A stretch of 64,000 bases of DNA, taken from Gemmatimonadota bacterium (lineage in GTDB: Bacteria; Gemmatimonadota; Gemmatimonadetes; Gemmatimonadales; GWC2-71-9). Below the pieces are notes generated by a model. The model worked only from the letters and a program-made list of their open reading frames with translations, was not told the DNA's origin and ran no database searches. This document shows, one piece after another, positions 15,791 to 24,556 of the stretch. How positions within the stretch are numbered: the stretch's first letter is position 1; each line of letters starts with the position of its first letter. The position numbers and the translations under genes were made by a program. Location: the NCBI GenBank assembly GCA_003222115.1, contig QHUL01000049.1:54310-118309 (forward strand), in the 5' to 3' direction.

Positions 15791-18700
15791 GAGGCGGGCG
15801 TCGCCTCGAGGAATTGCTCCTGCGCGCTCGCGCCGTCGCCCGGCCGTGCGGTGCGCCTCGTGTAGGAGCCGTCGGCGGCGAGCTCCCATGCGGTCGGATC
15901 GGTGAGCTCGGTCGTGAGGATGCGATCGAGGCGCGCGCGCGCGGCGGCGTCGCGCACCGGGACGGCCACCTCAATCCGGCGGCGCAGATTGCGCGGCCGC
16001 CAGTCGGCGGACCCGATGTAATACTCGGCGGCACCCCCGTTCTCGAAGTGATAGATGCGCGCGTGCTCCAGGAAGCGGCCGAGGATGCTCGTGACCCGGA
16101 TACGCTCCGACAGGCCGGGTACGCCGGGGCGCAGCATGCAGATGCCGCGCACCACCAGCTCGACGCTCGCGCCGGCCTGCGAGGCACGGTACAACGCGGC
16201 GATCACCGGGCCGTCGGCCAGCCCGTTCAGCTTCACCCGGATGCGGCCACCGCGGCCGGCGCGCGCGTGCTCGGCCTCGCGCTCGATCAGGTCGAGGAAG
16301 CGCCGCAGCATGTTGGTCGGCGCGACGAGCAGCCGGCGGAACTCCGCCTGCGGCGGTCGCGACGAGCCGGTCAGCTCGTTGAACAGCGCGTTGAGGTCCG
16401 CGCCCAGGTCCTCCTCTGCCGTGAACAGACCGAGGTCGCTGTAAACCCGGGCGGTGTCCGGGTTGTAGTTGCCCGTGCCTACGTGTGCGTAGCGGCGGAT
16501 GCGGCCGCCGCGGCGGCGCACCACGAGCGCGATTTTAGCGTGCGTCTTGAGGTTCACGAGGCCGGTCACGACGTGAATGCCGAGCTGCTCGAGGCTCCGC
16601 GCCCAGGCGATGTTGTGCTCTTCGTCGAAGCGCGCCTTGAGCTCCACCAGCACGGACACGTCCTTGCCGGCGCCGGCGGCGCGGTGCAGGGCTTCGAGGA
16701 TGCGGGACGGCCCGCCGGGACGGTACAGCGTGAGCTTGATCGCGAGGACGTCGGGATCGTCGGCGCACTCGTCGAGCCAGCGCTCGAAACTGGTGCTGAA
16801 CGAGTCGTACGGGTGGTGCACGAGCACGTCCTTCCGGTCGAGCGCGTCGCACACCGGGACGCCTGGCGGGAACGGGTTGGCGGGGGAGACGGGGCGGTAG
16901 TCCGACGTGGGGCGGGGCGGGGCGAGCTCCGCCAGGGCGCCCAGGTCCACGATCCCGTCCGCCTCGTAGAAGTCGGCGGCGCTGAGCGTGCTGTGCTGCT
17001 CGCTCTCCTCGAAGCGGAACTCGCGCTGCAGCAGGTCGCGCATCGCCTGCGGCATGGCGCGCTCGACCTCGACTCGCACGACGGGCCCGAAGGGGCGGCG
17101 GCGGATCTCCTCCTCCATCGCCTGCGCGAAGTTCGCGGCGCCGGTCTCGTCGAGGTGGATGTCGCCGCTGCGGGTGATGCGGAACGGATGCACCTCGACG
17201 ACCTGACGGCCCGGCAGCAACGCCTCGAGGTTGCCGCCGATCACTTCTTCCAGCGGCACCACGCCCTCGTCTTGCGGCAGCGGGACGAAGCGCGGCAGCG
17301 AGGTCGGCAGCTCGAGGTGCACGAAATGTCGCGGACTCGTCGGCGTGTCGCGCAGGACGAGGGCGAGCGACAGGCGGCGGTCGGCGATGAAAGGGAAGGG
17401 GTGCCCCGGCGCGCGGGTCAGCGCTTTGGGGGTGAGGAGCGGGAGCACCTGGTCGCCGAACCAGCGGCGCAGAAACCCTTGCGCCGCGGCGTCGAGCTCC
17501 CCGAATCGCCGGATGCTCACGCCCGCGCCAGCCAGCTCCCCGGCGCGGAGCAACTGGAAGCAGCGATACTGGCGCTCCACGAGGGGGCGCAGCCGGATCG
17601 CGATCGCGTCGAGCTCCTCCTGTGGCGTGAGGCCGTCGGCCGAGCGCGGCGTCAGGCCCGCGGCCACGGCGTGCTTCAGGCTCGCCACCTCCACCATGAA
17701 GAACTGGTCGAGGTTCGTGCTGAAGATGGCGAGGAAGCGCAGCCGGGCGCGGAACGGGGTGCGGGGATCCTCCGCGAGCGCGAGCACGCGCGCGTTGAAC
17801 TCGAGCCAGCTGAGCTGCGCGTTGAGGAACTGCTCAGGGGCTCCGCGCTCAGCGTCGAGCGCGGCGGCCGGTAGCACCGGGACGCGCAGCTCGGAGAGAG
17901 TGACGCGGCTGATGCGGTCCGCTTCGTCCGCCTCGGGGAACGGCTCCACTGCGGCGGCGCTTTCCCCGACCGCGCCGCCCACGAGCGAGCCCGACCATTC
18001 CGGCACGAGCGGCGAGCGCGCAGCGACGGCGAGCGCCGCCAGCGTCTTCGGCTCCCGCAGCACCGGGGAGCCGACCCGCCCTACGATGTCGCGCGGGGTG
18101 AACCACTGCAGCGGGCGGCTCGCCGTCGTGAGATCGCGTCGCAGCCGGCGCGCCACCCACACTTCGAGCACGGGTCGCCGCTCCGTGGCCGGTACCGTGC
18201 CGAGCAGGCGCACCTGGCCCTCGGCCGTGCCGAGCAGCTGGCGCAGCGCGCGGCGGCAGGCCTCCTCGCCACCACCCTCCACGACGAGGAGCTGCAGCCC
18301 GCCGCCCTTGCGGCGGAACGCCATCCGCCCGTCGGCCACTGCGACGATCGCCACTTCGCGCTGCCCCTGCACGGCGCGGGCGAGGGCTTCGGTCTCGAGT
18401 GCGGCGAGCAGCTCATCCGCGCGCGCGCGGCGGTCCGTCGCTAGCGGATGGAGGCCGTGGCGCTCCGCCAGCGCCGCCCCGAGCCGCGCCACGCCGATCG
18501 TCCCCCAGGGGCGGGGCCGGAGCGTCAGCTCCCGGAACACAGGTGCCGCTTCCGAGCTGCGCACGGTGACGACGTCGAGGACGAGCTCGAGCTCGGGCCA
18601 CGGCACGAGCGCCCGCCGCACGAGTCGGAGGCGCCGCTCCGTCTCGAGCTCGACGCTCGGGACGAGGCGCGCGGGATCGATCAGGGCACGGAGCCGCCGG

Positions 18701-18999
18701 GCGGGGCCAGACTTGCCGGCGAAGATCGCGGCGGCGTCGAGCTCCGCGACCTCCGCCGCCTCCGGGGGTCCCGGACGCAGACCCTCGAGCACGAGTGTGC
18801 GGCGGTCGTCCGCGGCGAAGCACACGCGGCACGCGACGTCGCGGCGGCGCAGGTCACCGGCCGGGGTGTCGAAGTACAGGTCGCGCAGAAAGCTGCGCCG
18901 CGCCGGGCCGGCCCGGAGCCCGAGTGGGAGGGGGTCGGCGACCAGCGCCTGGAGCGCCTCGGCGCTCGGAATGTCCCAACGCGGGGCGACCGCGCTCAT
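15784..18999 (-). CDS. ppk1: CYTH domain fused to polyphosphate kinase 1
   Basis: 1071 residues, about 380 longer than a typical PPK1 (about 690). Residues about 385-1060 are PPK1: LNAQLSWLEFNARVLALA opens the N domain, STNLDQFFMV follows, and the two active-site His are present as His820 in KTHAK (the autophosphorylated one) and His979 in LEHARIYHFE. It polymerises ATP gamma-phosphate into polyphosphate. Residues about 1-205 look like a CYTH/triphosphate-tunnel domain: LRDLYFDTPAGDLRRRDVAC, then alternating basic and acidic strands (VELETERRLRLVRR, LELVLDVV). CYTH domains bind triphosphate or polyphosphate. Residues about 206-380 are a linker I do not recognise. The gene overlaps the M28 gene tail to tail. 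Confidence 0.9.
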   Translation of the reverse strand: MSAVAPRWDIPSAEALQALVADPLPLGLRAGPARRSFLRDLYFDTPAGDLRRRDVACRVCFAADDRRTLVLEGLRPGPPEAAEVAELDAAAIFAGKSGPARRLRALIDPARLVPSVELETERRLRLVRRALVPWPELELVLDVVTVRSSEAAPVFRELTLRPRPWGTIGVARLGAALAERHGLHPLATDRRARADELLAALETEALARAVQGQREVAIVAVADGRMAFRRKGGGLQLLVVEGGGEEACRRALRQLLGTAEGQVRLLGTVPATERRPVLEVWVARRLRRDLTTASRPLQWFTPRDIVGRVGSPVLREPKTLAALAVAARSPLVPEWSGSLVGGAVGESAAAVEPFPEADEADRISRVTLSELRVPVLPAAALDAERGAPEQFLNAQLSWLEFNARVLALAEDPRTPFRARLRFLAIFSTNLDQFFMVEVASLKHAVAAGLTPRSADGLTPQEELDAIAIRLRPLVERQYRCFQLLRAGELAGAGVSIRRFGELDAAAQGFLRRWFGDQVLPLLTPKALTRAPGHPFPFIADRRLSLALVLRDTPTSPRHFVHLELPTSLPRFVPLPQDEGVVPLEEVIGGNLEALLPGRQVVEVHPFRITRSGDIHLDETGAANFAQAMEEEIRRRPFGPVVRVEVERAMPQAMRDLLQREFRFEESEQHSTLSAADFYEADGIVDLGALAELAPPRPTSDYRPVSPANPFPPGVPVCDALDRKDVLVHHPYDSFSTSFERWLDECADDPDVLAIKLTLYRPGGPSRILEALHRAAGAGKDVSVLVELKARFDEEHNIAWARSLEQLGIHVVTGLVNLKTHAKIALVVRRRGGRIRRYAHVGTGNYNPDTARVYSDLGLFTAEEDLGADLNALFNELTGSSRPPQAEFRRLLVAPTNMLRRFLDLIEREAEHARAGRGGRIRVKLNGLADGPVIAALYRASQAGASVELVVRGICMLRPGVPGLSERIRVTSILGRFLEHARIYHFENGGAAEYYIGSADWRPRNLRRRIEVAVPVRDAAARARLDRILTTELTDPTAWELAADGSYTRRTARPGDGASAQEQFLEATPASY

Positions 19000-19044
19000 C
19001 GCCGGCGGTCCCCGCCGGCACTCGCTACCCGGCCACCGGCCCGG

Positions 19045-20088
19045 TCACGGCCGCACACAGTTGCGGACGAATTCCCGGTTGGCCGTGCGGGGGTCGTTGA
19101 GGGTGCGGTAGAACTCATCGAAGTAGCGGAGCGTCTGCTCGGCGTGTTTGGGATCGAGCCCCTCCTGGCTCCGGAACAGCGCGTAGATCGAGTCCTTCTG
19201 ATCGTCGAACCGCGCGATCGTCGGTCCCAACTGCTCGGGAGTGCGGCAGTAGCCCCGGTAGAGGCGCTCTCGCACGCTCTTGATCCCGAGGCGGGGGTCG
19301 GGGACGGCGTAGCTCGCCGAGATCACGCCGGACCAGTCGAAGTCGTACGGCACGGCGAACACGGTGCCGGCGCTGTCTCGGATGAGCACGATGTTGTGGA
19401 GGCCACCGACCGAGAAGTCGGTATTCCCGATGAGGTACTCGAACATCGCCGTGAGCCCCGTGTGCTCGACGTCGGTGTCGAGCTGAGAAACGCCCTTCTG
19501 CTCGAACACTTGCGCTCCTGCCCGCCGGGCCATGGCGTCGTCGTCCTCGATGAAGAAGCCGTAGCGCGTGACGGGCTTCGCCTTCCCGGAGTTGTCCCGG
19601 TACGTGACGCGCGCGAGCCGCGCGCGGAAGCTCTTCGGCGTGATCACGTTGAACACCCGGTACAGGAGGTACTCCTGCAGCAGGTTCTGCTCGTAGCTCT
19701 CCCGGTCCTGGCAGTGCACGACGAGCTTCAGGCCGCCCTGGCCGGCGAAGACGGTGTGCTTCACCTGCTGCTTGTCGAATGAGAGCTTGAGCGGCGGGAA
19801 ATCGCAGTTCCTGCGCTGGAGCCGGAAGTGGCCCCGCGTCCGCAGCCGCACGTCGAGGGCGACGGAATCGCCCGCCGGCCCGACGAACGCCAGCACCCCG
19901 GCGTGCTCCTGCTTCGCTTCCCCGCGGTCCTTGGAGAGCGCGTTGAAGTCGGCCGTGAGCGTCAGCGGCAACGTCTCGGGCGCGTCGAACAGACGGGCGC
20001 GGGCGGGCTGGCCGTCCTGCTGCGCGGGCGCACGCAGCGCGGCGCACAGGGTGAGGCTCGACAGCAGCAGCACGTGCGACCGGGCCAT
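19045..20088 (-). CDS. Secreted CotH-kinase-like protein
   Basis: 347 residues with an N-terminal signal peptide (about 1-22, ending APA). The body resembles CotH-type atypical kinases: RTRGHFRLQRRNCDFPPLKL, then LQEYLLYRVFN, YGFFIEDDDA, GNTDFSVGGLHNIVLIRD and VPYDFDWSG. In CotH the RG(N/H) loop, the Asn-containing helix and the Asp of D-x-D contact ATP. Exported versions of this fold are widespread in environmental bacteria but mostly uncharacterised. It precedes the PPK gene in the same direction by 45 bases, so they may be cotranscribed. The kinase assignment is by eye. Confidence 0.65.
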   Translation of the reverse strand: MARSHVLLLSSLTLCAALRAPAQQDGQPARARLFDAPETLPLTLTADFNALSKDRGEAKQEHAGVLAFVGPAGDSVALDVRLRTRGHFRLQRRNCDFPPLKLSFDKQQVKHTVFAGQGGLKLVVHCQDRESYEQNLLQEYLLYRVFNVITPKSFRARLARVTYRDNSGKAKPVTRYGFFIEDDDAMARRAGAQVFEQKGVSQLDTDVEHTGLTAMFEYLIGNTDFSVGGLHNIVLIRDSAGTVFAVPYDFDWSGVISASYAVPDPRLGIKSVRERLYRGYCRTPEQLGPTIARFDDQKDSIYALFRSQEGLDPKHAEQTLRYFDEFYRTLNDPRTANREFVRNCVRP

Positions 20089-20139
20089 GCTGCGCCAAGA
20101 TACGGCGCGGCGTCGGGCGGCGCGAGCGTACCGCTCGCG

Positions 20140-20913
20140 TCAGGTGGCGAGCAGGAACAAGTCGTACAGCGCGTGGGTCCAGGCGGTGATGCCGAAGCCG
20201 CGCAGCAGGTAGAGCGCGCTGAAGAAGATCCCGGCGACCATCCGGAACGTGAACGAGTACGACGTGAGGCGGTCGCCGTACGGCCCGATATAGTGGAAGG
20301 TCGAGAAGATCGCCGCGCCGAGGACCGTCGCGAACACGCCCGCGTGCCAGGGGCGCCAGCCGAACAGCTGCTGGGCGAGCGCGGCCAGCAGCGCCACGAG
20401 CACGACCCGGAACAGCAGCTCCTCGTACAGGCCGGCGCCGAGCGAGAGCATCAGCTTCGTCCACCAACCGATCTCGCGCGGCGACGCGGGAATCGCGAGG
20501 GGGCCGAGCGGTGAGAGCAGCCTGGCGGTGATCGTCCCGACGACGATCCCGAACAGCAGCGCCAGCAGCGTCGACTCCCCCAGCATCCGGAGAAACACGG
20601 TCGGGCGCAGGGCGCCCGCGTGGCGGTGCAAGTCGCGCACGACGAGCCACAGGCCCACCGCGATGAGGCAGGCCATGAACAGCACGGGGCCCCAGGTCCC
20701 CGCCACCGCAATGAACAGGCTCTGGAGAATGACGTCGGCGCCGTTCCGCAGCCCGGCTTCCGGCCCCCCGCCCGCGCCCCGCGACTGCAGCGACGCGAGC
20801 ACCTCGTAGAACACGAGCAGCGGCAGCGCGAAGAGCAGACTGTAGCGTGGCGCCCGACTCGCCTGCCAGTAGGAGCCGGGGCGGGTGAACGCGGAGAGGC
20901 CGCTCGAATCCAT
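20140..20913 (-). CDS. CPBP family intramembrane metalloprotease (CAAX-type)
   Basis: 257 residues with several membrane segments. Family motif 1 EELLFR is at about residue 166. Motif 2 is the FSTFHY segment and the third conserved His is in AWTHALYD. These Glu and His residues form the active site of CPBP/Rce1 proteases, which process prenylated proteins or other membrane peptides; bacterial members are also linked to bacteriocin immunity. It is divergent from the APC permease gene with only 45 bases between them. Confidence 0.88.
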   Translation of the reverse strand: MDSSGLSAFTRPGSYWQASRAPRYSLLFALPLLVFYEVLASLQSRGAGGGPEAGLRNGADVILQSLFIAVAGTWGPVLFMACLIAVGLWLVVRDLHRHAGALRPTVFLRMLGESTLLALLFGIVVGTITARLLSPLGPLAIPASPREIGWWTKLMLSLGAGLYEELLFRVVLVALLAALAQQLFGWRPWHAGVFATVLGAAIFSTFHYIGPYGDRLTSYSFTFRMVAGIFFSALYLLRGFGITAWTHALYDLFLLAT

Positions 20914-20958
20914 GGGGCCACAATCTCGCTACATTTGGGCGCCCATGCTTTCCCCCCG

Positions 20959-22320
20959 ATGACCGAGCTCAAGCGCCAGCTGGGGCTCCTCGACTCGACG
21001 ATGATCAACGTCGGGACGATCATCGCGTCGGCGATCTTCATCGTGCCGAGCACCATCGTGCTCCACCTCACGGCCTCAGGGCCCGCGATCCTCGTCTGGA
21101 TCGTCGGCGGTTGCGTCTCTTTGCTCGGCGCCCTGTCCGTCGCGGAGCTCGGCGCCGCGATGCCGAAGGCAGGGGGGCAGTACGTATACCTGACCGAGGC
21201 CTACGGCCCGGTGTGGGGCTACCTGTACGGATGGACGAGCGGCGTCGTGATCAACCCGGCGTCAATCGCGGCGATCGCGGTGGGATTCGCGACCTACCTT
21301 ACGTTCTTCGTTCCGCTCGCCGACGCCGGGATCAAGGCGGTGGCAGTCCTGTCCATCATCGGGCTGACCGCGCTCAACTGCCTCGGCGTGAAGCTTGGCG
21401 CGCTCACCCAGAACATCCTGACGCTGATCAAGATGGGCCTGCTCACCCTCCTCATCCTCATCGGGTTCGTGCTGCCGGGAGGGAGCGCAGCGAACTTCTC
21501 GCCGGTGTGGCCAGACGTCCCGCTGACCGGATTGATCGCCCCGTTCGGCGTGGCCATGGTGGCCGCCCTCTGGGCGTACGACGGCTGGATCGAGATCACC
21601 TACGTGGGCGGCGAGGTGAAGGACCCGGAGCGCACCGTGCCGCGCGCGATTGTCCTGTCCACGTTGATCGCGATGGCCCTGTACTGTCTCGTCACGGCAT
21701 CGTTCGCCTACGTGCTGTCGCCCCCCAAGATGGCCGCATCCTCCCTCGTCGCATCGGACGCGGCCCAGGTTACGCTGGGCCGCGGCGGCGCCGCGTTCGT
21801 TGCCCTAGCTGCCGTGATCGCCACGCTCGGCTCGAACAACGGCCAAGTGCTCGCGGGGGCGCGGATCCCCTACGCCATGGCGCGCGACGGAGTCCTCCCG
21901 CGCTGGATGGGCGGGGTACACCCCCGATTTCTCACACCCGCTCCGTCGCTCATCGTACAGGGCGTGGTCGCGATCGCGCTTACGTGGATTTCGACGGAGC
22001 CGTCATGGAAGGACACCTACCAGCGGCTCTTCACGTACGTCGTTCTCTCGGGGTTCGTCTTCTACGCGATGTCCTGCGGGGCCGTCATTCGGCTTCGCCG
22101 CACGGCGGCGGACCTGCCCCGGCCCTACAAGACGTGGGGGTATCCGGTCACGCCGATCGTGTTCATCCTGTTTTCTCTGTGGCTTGTGATCAACACCGCG
22201 CGCGAACAGCCGCGTGACTTCGCGGTCGGCGTCGCGCTGATGCTCGCGGGGCTGCCGTTGTACTGGTGGATGCGAGGCCGGCGGTCACGAGGCATCGGAG
22301 TCAGTGACGCCCGTTTCTGA
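20959..22320 (+). CDS. APC family amino acid permease
   Basis: 453 residues from ATG 20959; the longer in-frame reading lies over the divergent neighbour and is rejected. About 12 membrane segments begin at residue 15. STMINVGTIIASAIFIVPST is the unwound TM1 motif of APC transporters (G-x-I-I-G-class). Later landmarks are PKAGGQYVYLTEAYGP and AYDGWIEITYVGGEVKDPER. Family members exchange or import neutral amino acids; here the substrate cannot be told. No ribosome-binding site is obvious upstream. Confidence 0.9.
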   Translation: MTELKRQLGLLDSTMINVGTIIASAIFIVPSTIVLHLTASGPAILVWIVGGCVSLLGALSVAELGAAMPKAGGQYVYLTEAYGPVWGYLYGWTSGVVINPASIAAIAVGFATYLTFFVPLADAGIKAVAVLSIIGLTALNCLGVKLGALTQNILTLIKMGLLTLLILIGFVLPGGSAANFSPVWPDVPLTGLIAPFGVAMVAALWAYDGWIEITYVGGEVKDPERTVPRAIVLSTLIAMALYCLVTASFAYVLSPPKMAASSLVASDAAQVTLGRGGAAFVALAAVIATLGSNNGQVLAGARIPYAMARDGVLPRWMGGVHPRFLTPAPSLIVQGVVAIALTWISTEPSWKDTYQRLFTYVVLSGFVFYAMSCGAVIRLRRTAADLPRPYKTWGYPVTPIVFILFSLWLVINTAREQPRDFAVGVALMLAGLPLYWWMRGRRSRGIGVSDARF

Positions 22321-22433
22321 TGACTGACGAGTGATGACGAGCCGTTGGCCGTGACACGCCTAGTCTGGACGGGAGCGGCTTTCCGATGCAGAATTCGGCG
22401 GCCGTCACCACACCCTTCACAGGAGATTCGAGG

Positions 22434-22976
22434 ATGAGATCCATGCTCGGAGCCACGCTACTGGCCCTCTGTGCACTTCCCCTCACGGTCGTCGCCGCCG
22501 CGCAAGCCCCGAACCCGGTCACCAACGGAGTCCGGGCCATGGCGCAGCGCCAGACGAAATACATCGTGGAAGCCGCCGAGGAGATGCCGGCCGACAAGTA
22601 CGGCTACAAACCCACGCCCGCCCAGATGAGCTTCGGGGACGTGGTCGCCCACCTGATCAAGGAAGGGAACAATTATCTCTGCAGCGCGGCGTCCGGCATG
22701 AAGCAGCCGGACGCGGACAAGTTCTCGGGGACGGACCCCAAGGACAAGCTCGTCGCGGGGCTCAAGGCCTCGTTCAAGTTCTGTGAGACCGCGCTGGCCC
22801 AGATCCAGGACGCTCAGCTGGGCGACAGCATCGACTTCTTCGGCGGACGGAAGGTCACCAAGGGAATGGCGGGGCTGATCACCGTCGCCGACTGGGCGGA
22901 CCACTACAGCCAGATGGCGATCTACCTGCGCTTGAACGGGCTCCTGCCCCCGACGGCGAAAAAAGCGAGCGACTAG
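22434..22976 (+). CDS. Secreted DinB-like four-helix protein, copy 1
   Basis: 180 residues from ATG 22434, preceded by AGGAG at 22421. A 23-residue signal peptide ends VVAAAQ. The mature part is a DinB-like four-helix bundle: MPADKYGYKPTPAQMSFGDV, then VVAHLIKEGNNYL (first putative His ligand) and DWADHYSQMAIYLRLNGLLP. In standard DinB proteins the last helix holds two nearby His ligands; here one of them is not His (the position reads DWAD), so metal binding may differ. A paralogue lies at 38313. The 3' end overlaps the convergent FAD oxidoreductase gene by four bases. Confidence 0.82.
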   Translation: MRSMLGATLLALCALPLTVVAAAQAPNPVTNGVRAMAQRQTKYIVEAAEEMPADKYGYKPTPAQMSFGDVVAHLIKEGNNYLCSAASGMKQPDADKFSGTDPKDKLVAGLKASFKFCETALAQIQDAQLGDSIDFFGGRKVTKGMAGLITVADWADHYSQMAIYLRLNGLLPPTAKKASD

Positions 22977-24556
22977 CGGTCCCTGAGGATCTCCCGGGCC
23001 GCATTGTACCCACACGCCCCCATGACCCCGCCGCCTGGATGCGTGGCGGCGCCGCACAGGTACAACCCGCGGATGGGCGTGCGGTAGCGCGCCCACCGGG
23101 GGAGCGGGCGCAGGAAGAAGAGCTGCGTCAACGTCATCGCGCCCTGGAAGATGTTGCCACCCGTGAGCCCGAAACGGCGCTCCAGGTCGAGCGGCGAGAG
23201 GACCTGCCGATCGATCACCGCGCGCTTGAAGTTCGGGGCGTACTCGTTCAACACCTCGAAGCACCGGTCCGCGAATCGGTCCTTGACGCGGTCCCAGCTC
23301 TCGCCCCGCAGATCGTAGGGCGCGTACTGCACGAAGAACGACATGACGTGCTTGCCCGCCGGGGCGACGGTGGGGTCCACGACCGAGGGAATGGTGCACT
23401 CGAGAATCGGGTCGGCGGAGGGCCGGCCATACTTGGCGTCGTCATAGGCCCGCTCCATGTAATCGAGCGTCGGCGCGATGTGAATGGTGCCGCGGAGATT
23501 CGCTAGGGGCGGGAGGTCGCCCCCGCGCACGGCCGTGAAGTCCGGCAGCTCCGACAGCGCGACGTTGATCTTGAGCGACGCGCTAGAGTAATCGATGGAG
23601 CGTACGGCCGCCACGAAGTCCGCCGGGAGCTCCCCGGGGTCGGTGAGCTTGAGGAAGGTGACGTGGGCGTCCGCGTTCGACGCGACCCGCGGTGCCCGGA
23701 ACTCCGTGCCGTCCTCGAGCGCCACGCCCATGACGCGGCCGTCGCGCGTGACAATGCGCGCCACCGGGCTGTTCACGCGGATCTCGACGTCCTGCTGCCG
23801 GGCCGCGGACGCGAGCGCCTGGGTGAGACCGCCCATCCCGCCGCGCACGTATCCCCACACGCCGCGCACGCCGTTGCACTCGCCCATCACGTGGTGGAAC
23901 AGCACGTAGGCCGTGCCGGGCGTGGAGGGTGACGCCATCGCGCCGATGATCGCGTCGGTCGCGAGCGCGATCTTCAGCTCCTCGGACTCGAACCACCGAT
24001 CGAGGATCGGCCGGGCCGCCCCTGTGAGGACCTCGATCGCCTGTGCGCCGTCGGCGCCGAGCCTCAGGAAGCGCCACCCCAGCCGCGCCAGCCCGAGCAG
24101 GTCCCCGGGGCGGAGCGACCAGGGATCCGGGGGCGCCGCGAGCAGCGTGGGCTCGATGAACGCCGCCACGCGCTCGAGCATCGCCTCGTACTGAGGGAGC
24201 CGCTCGGCGTCGCGCCGGGAGAACTTCGCCACCTGACGCCGCACGAGCTCCTTGTCGGGGCCGAGCAGCAGGTAGCGGCCGTCGGGGAACGGCGTGAAGG
24301 AGGACGGATTGCGCGGCAAGAGCTCGAAGCCGTGGCGGTGCAGCTCGAGATCCCGGATGATCTCCGGGCGCAGCAGGCTGTTCACATAAGCGGCCGTGGA
24401 GACCTTGAACCCCGGCCACAGCTCTTCAGTGACGCAGGCGCCGCCCACCACCTCGCGGCGCTCGAGCACGAGCACGCGCCGCCCGGCCCGGGCGAGGTAG
24501 GCCGCGGCCACGAGACCGTTGTGGCCGGCGCCGACGATGATGACGTCGTAGCTCAG
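22973..24556 (-). CDS. FAD-dependent oxidoreductase (phytoene-desaturase/PYROXD2-like), apparent CTG start
   Basis: 527 residues if started at CTG 24556. The N-terminus YDVIIVGAGHNGLVAAAYLA is the FAD-binding Rossmann loop, and the C-terminus GLYLCGAATHPGGGVMGACG closes the FAD site. The whole protein matches the phytoene-desaturase-like group with plant and animal PYROXD2. The frame has no ATG, GTG or TTG that would leave the loop intact; CTG at 24554-24556 overlaps the stop of the upstream gene as CTGA, exactly the geometry of translational coupling. Its partner upstream is a collagen-like lipoprotein. Substrate unknown. Confidence 0.82.
   Translation of the reverse strand: MSYDVIIVGAGHNGLVAAAYLARAGRRVLVLERREVVGGACVTEELWPGFKVSTAAYVNSLLRPEIIRDLELHRHGFELLPRNPSSFTPFPDGRYLLLGPDKELVRRQVAKFSRRDAERLPQYEAMLERVAAFIEPTLLAAPPDPWSLRPGDLLGLARLGWRFLRLGADGAQAIEVLTGAARPILDRWFESEELKIALATDAIIGAMASPSTPGTAYVLFHHVMGECNGVRGVWGYVRGGMGGLTQALASAARQQDVEIRVNSPVARIVTRDGRVMGVALEDGTEFRAPRVASNADAHVTFLKLTDPGELPADFVAAVRSIDYSSASLKINVALSELPDFTAVRGGDLPPLANLRGTIHIAPTLDYMERAYDDAKYGRPSADPILECTIPSVVDPTVAPAGKHVMSFFVQYAPYDLRGESWDRVKDRFADRCFEVLNEYAPNFKRAVIDRQVLSPLDLERRFGLTGGNIFQGAMTLTQLFFLRPLPRWARYRTPIRGLYLCGAATHPGGGVMGACGYNAAREILRDR

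Noticed and set aside
14500..17874. A 1124-codon plus-strand open frame antisense to the polyphosphate kinase gene
   Set aside because: Composition is Arg/Glu/Val shadow coding, no domain is visible, and the minus strand encodes a complete PPK1 with its active-site His pair.
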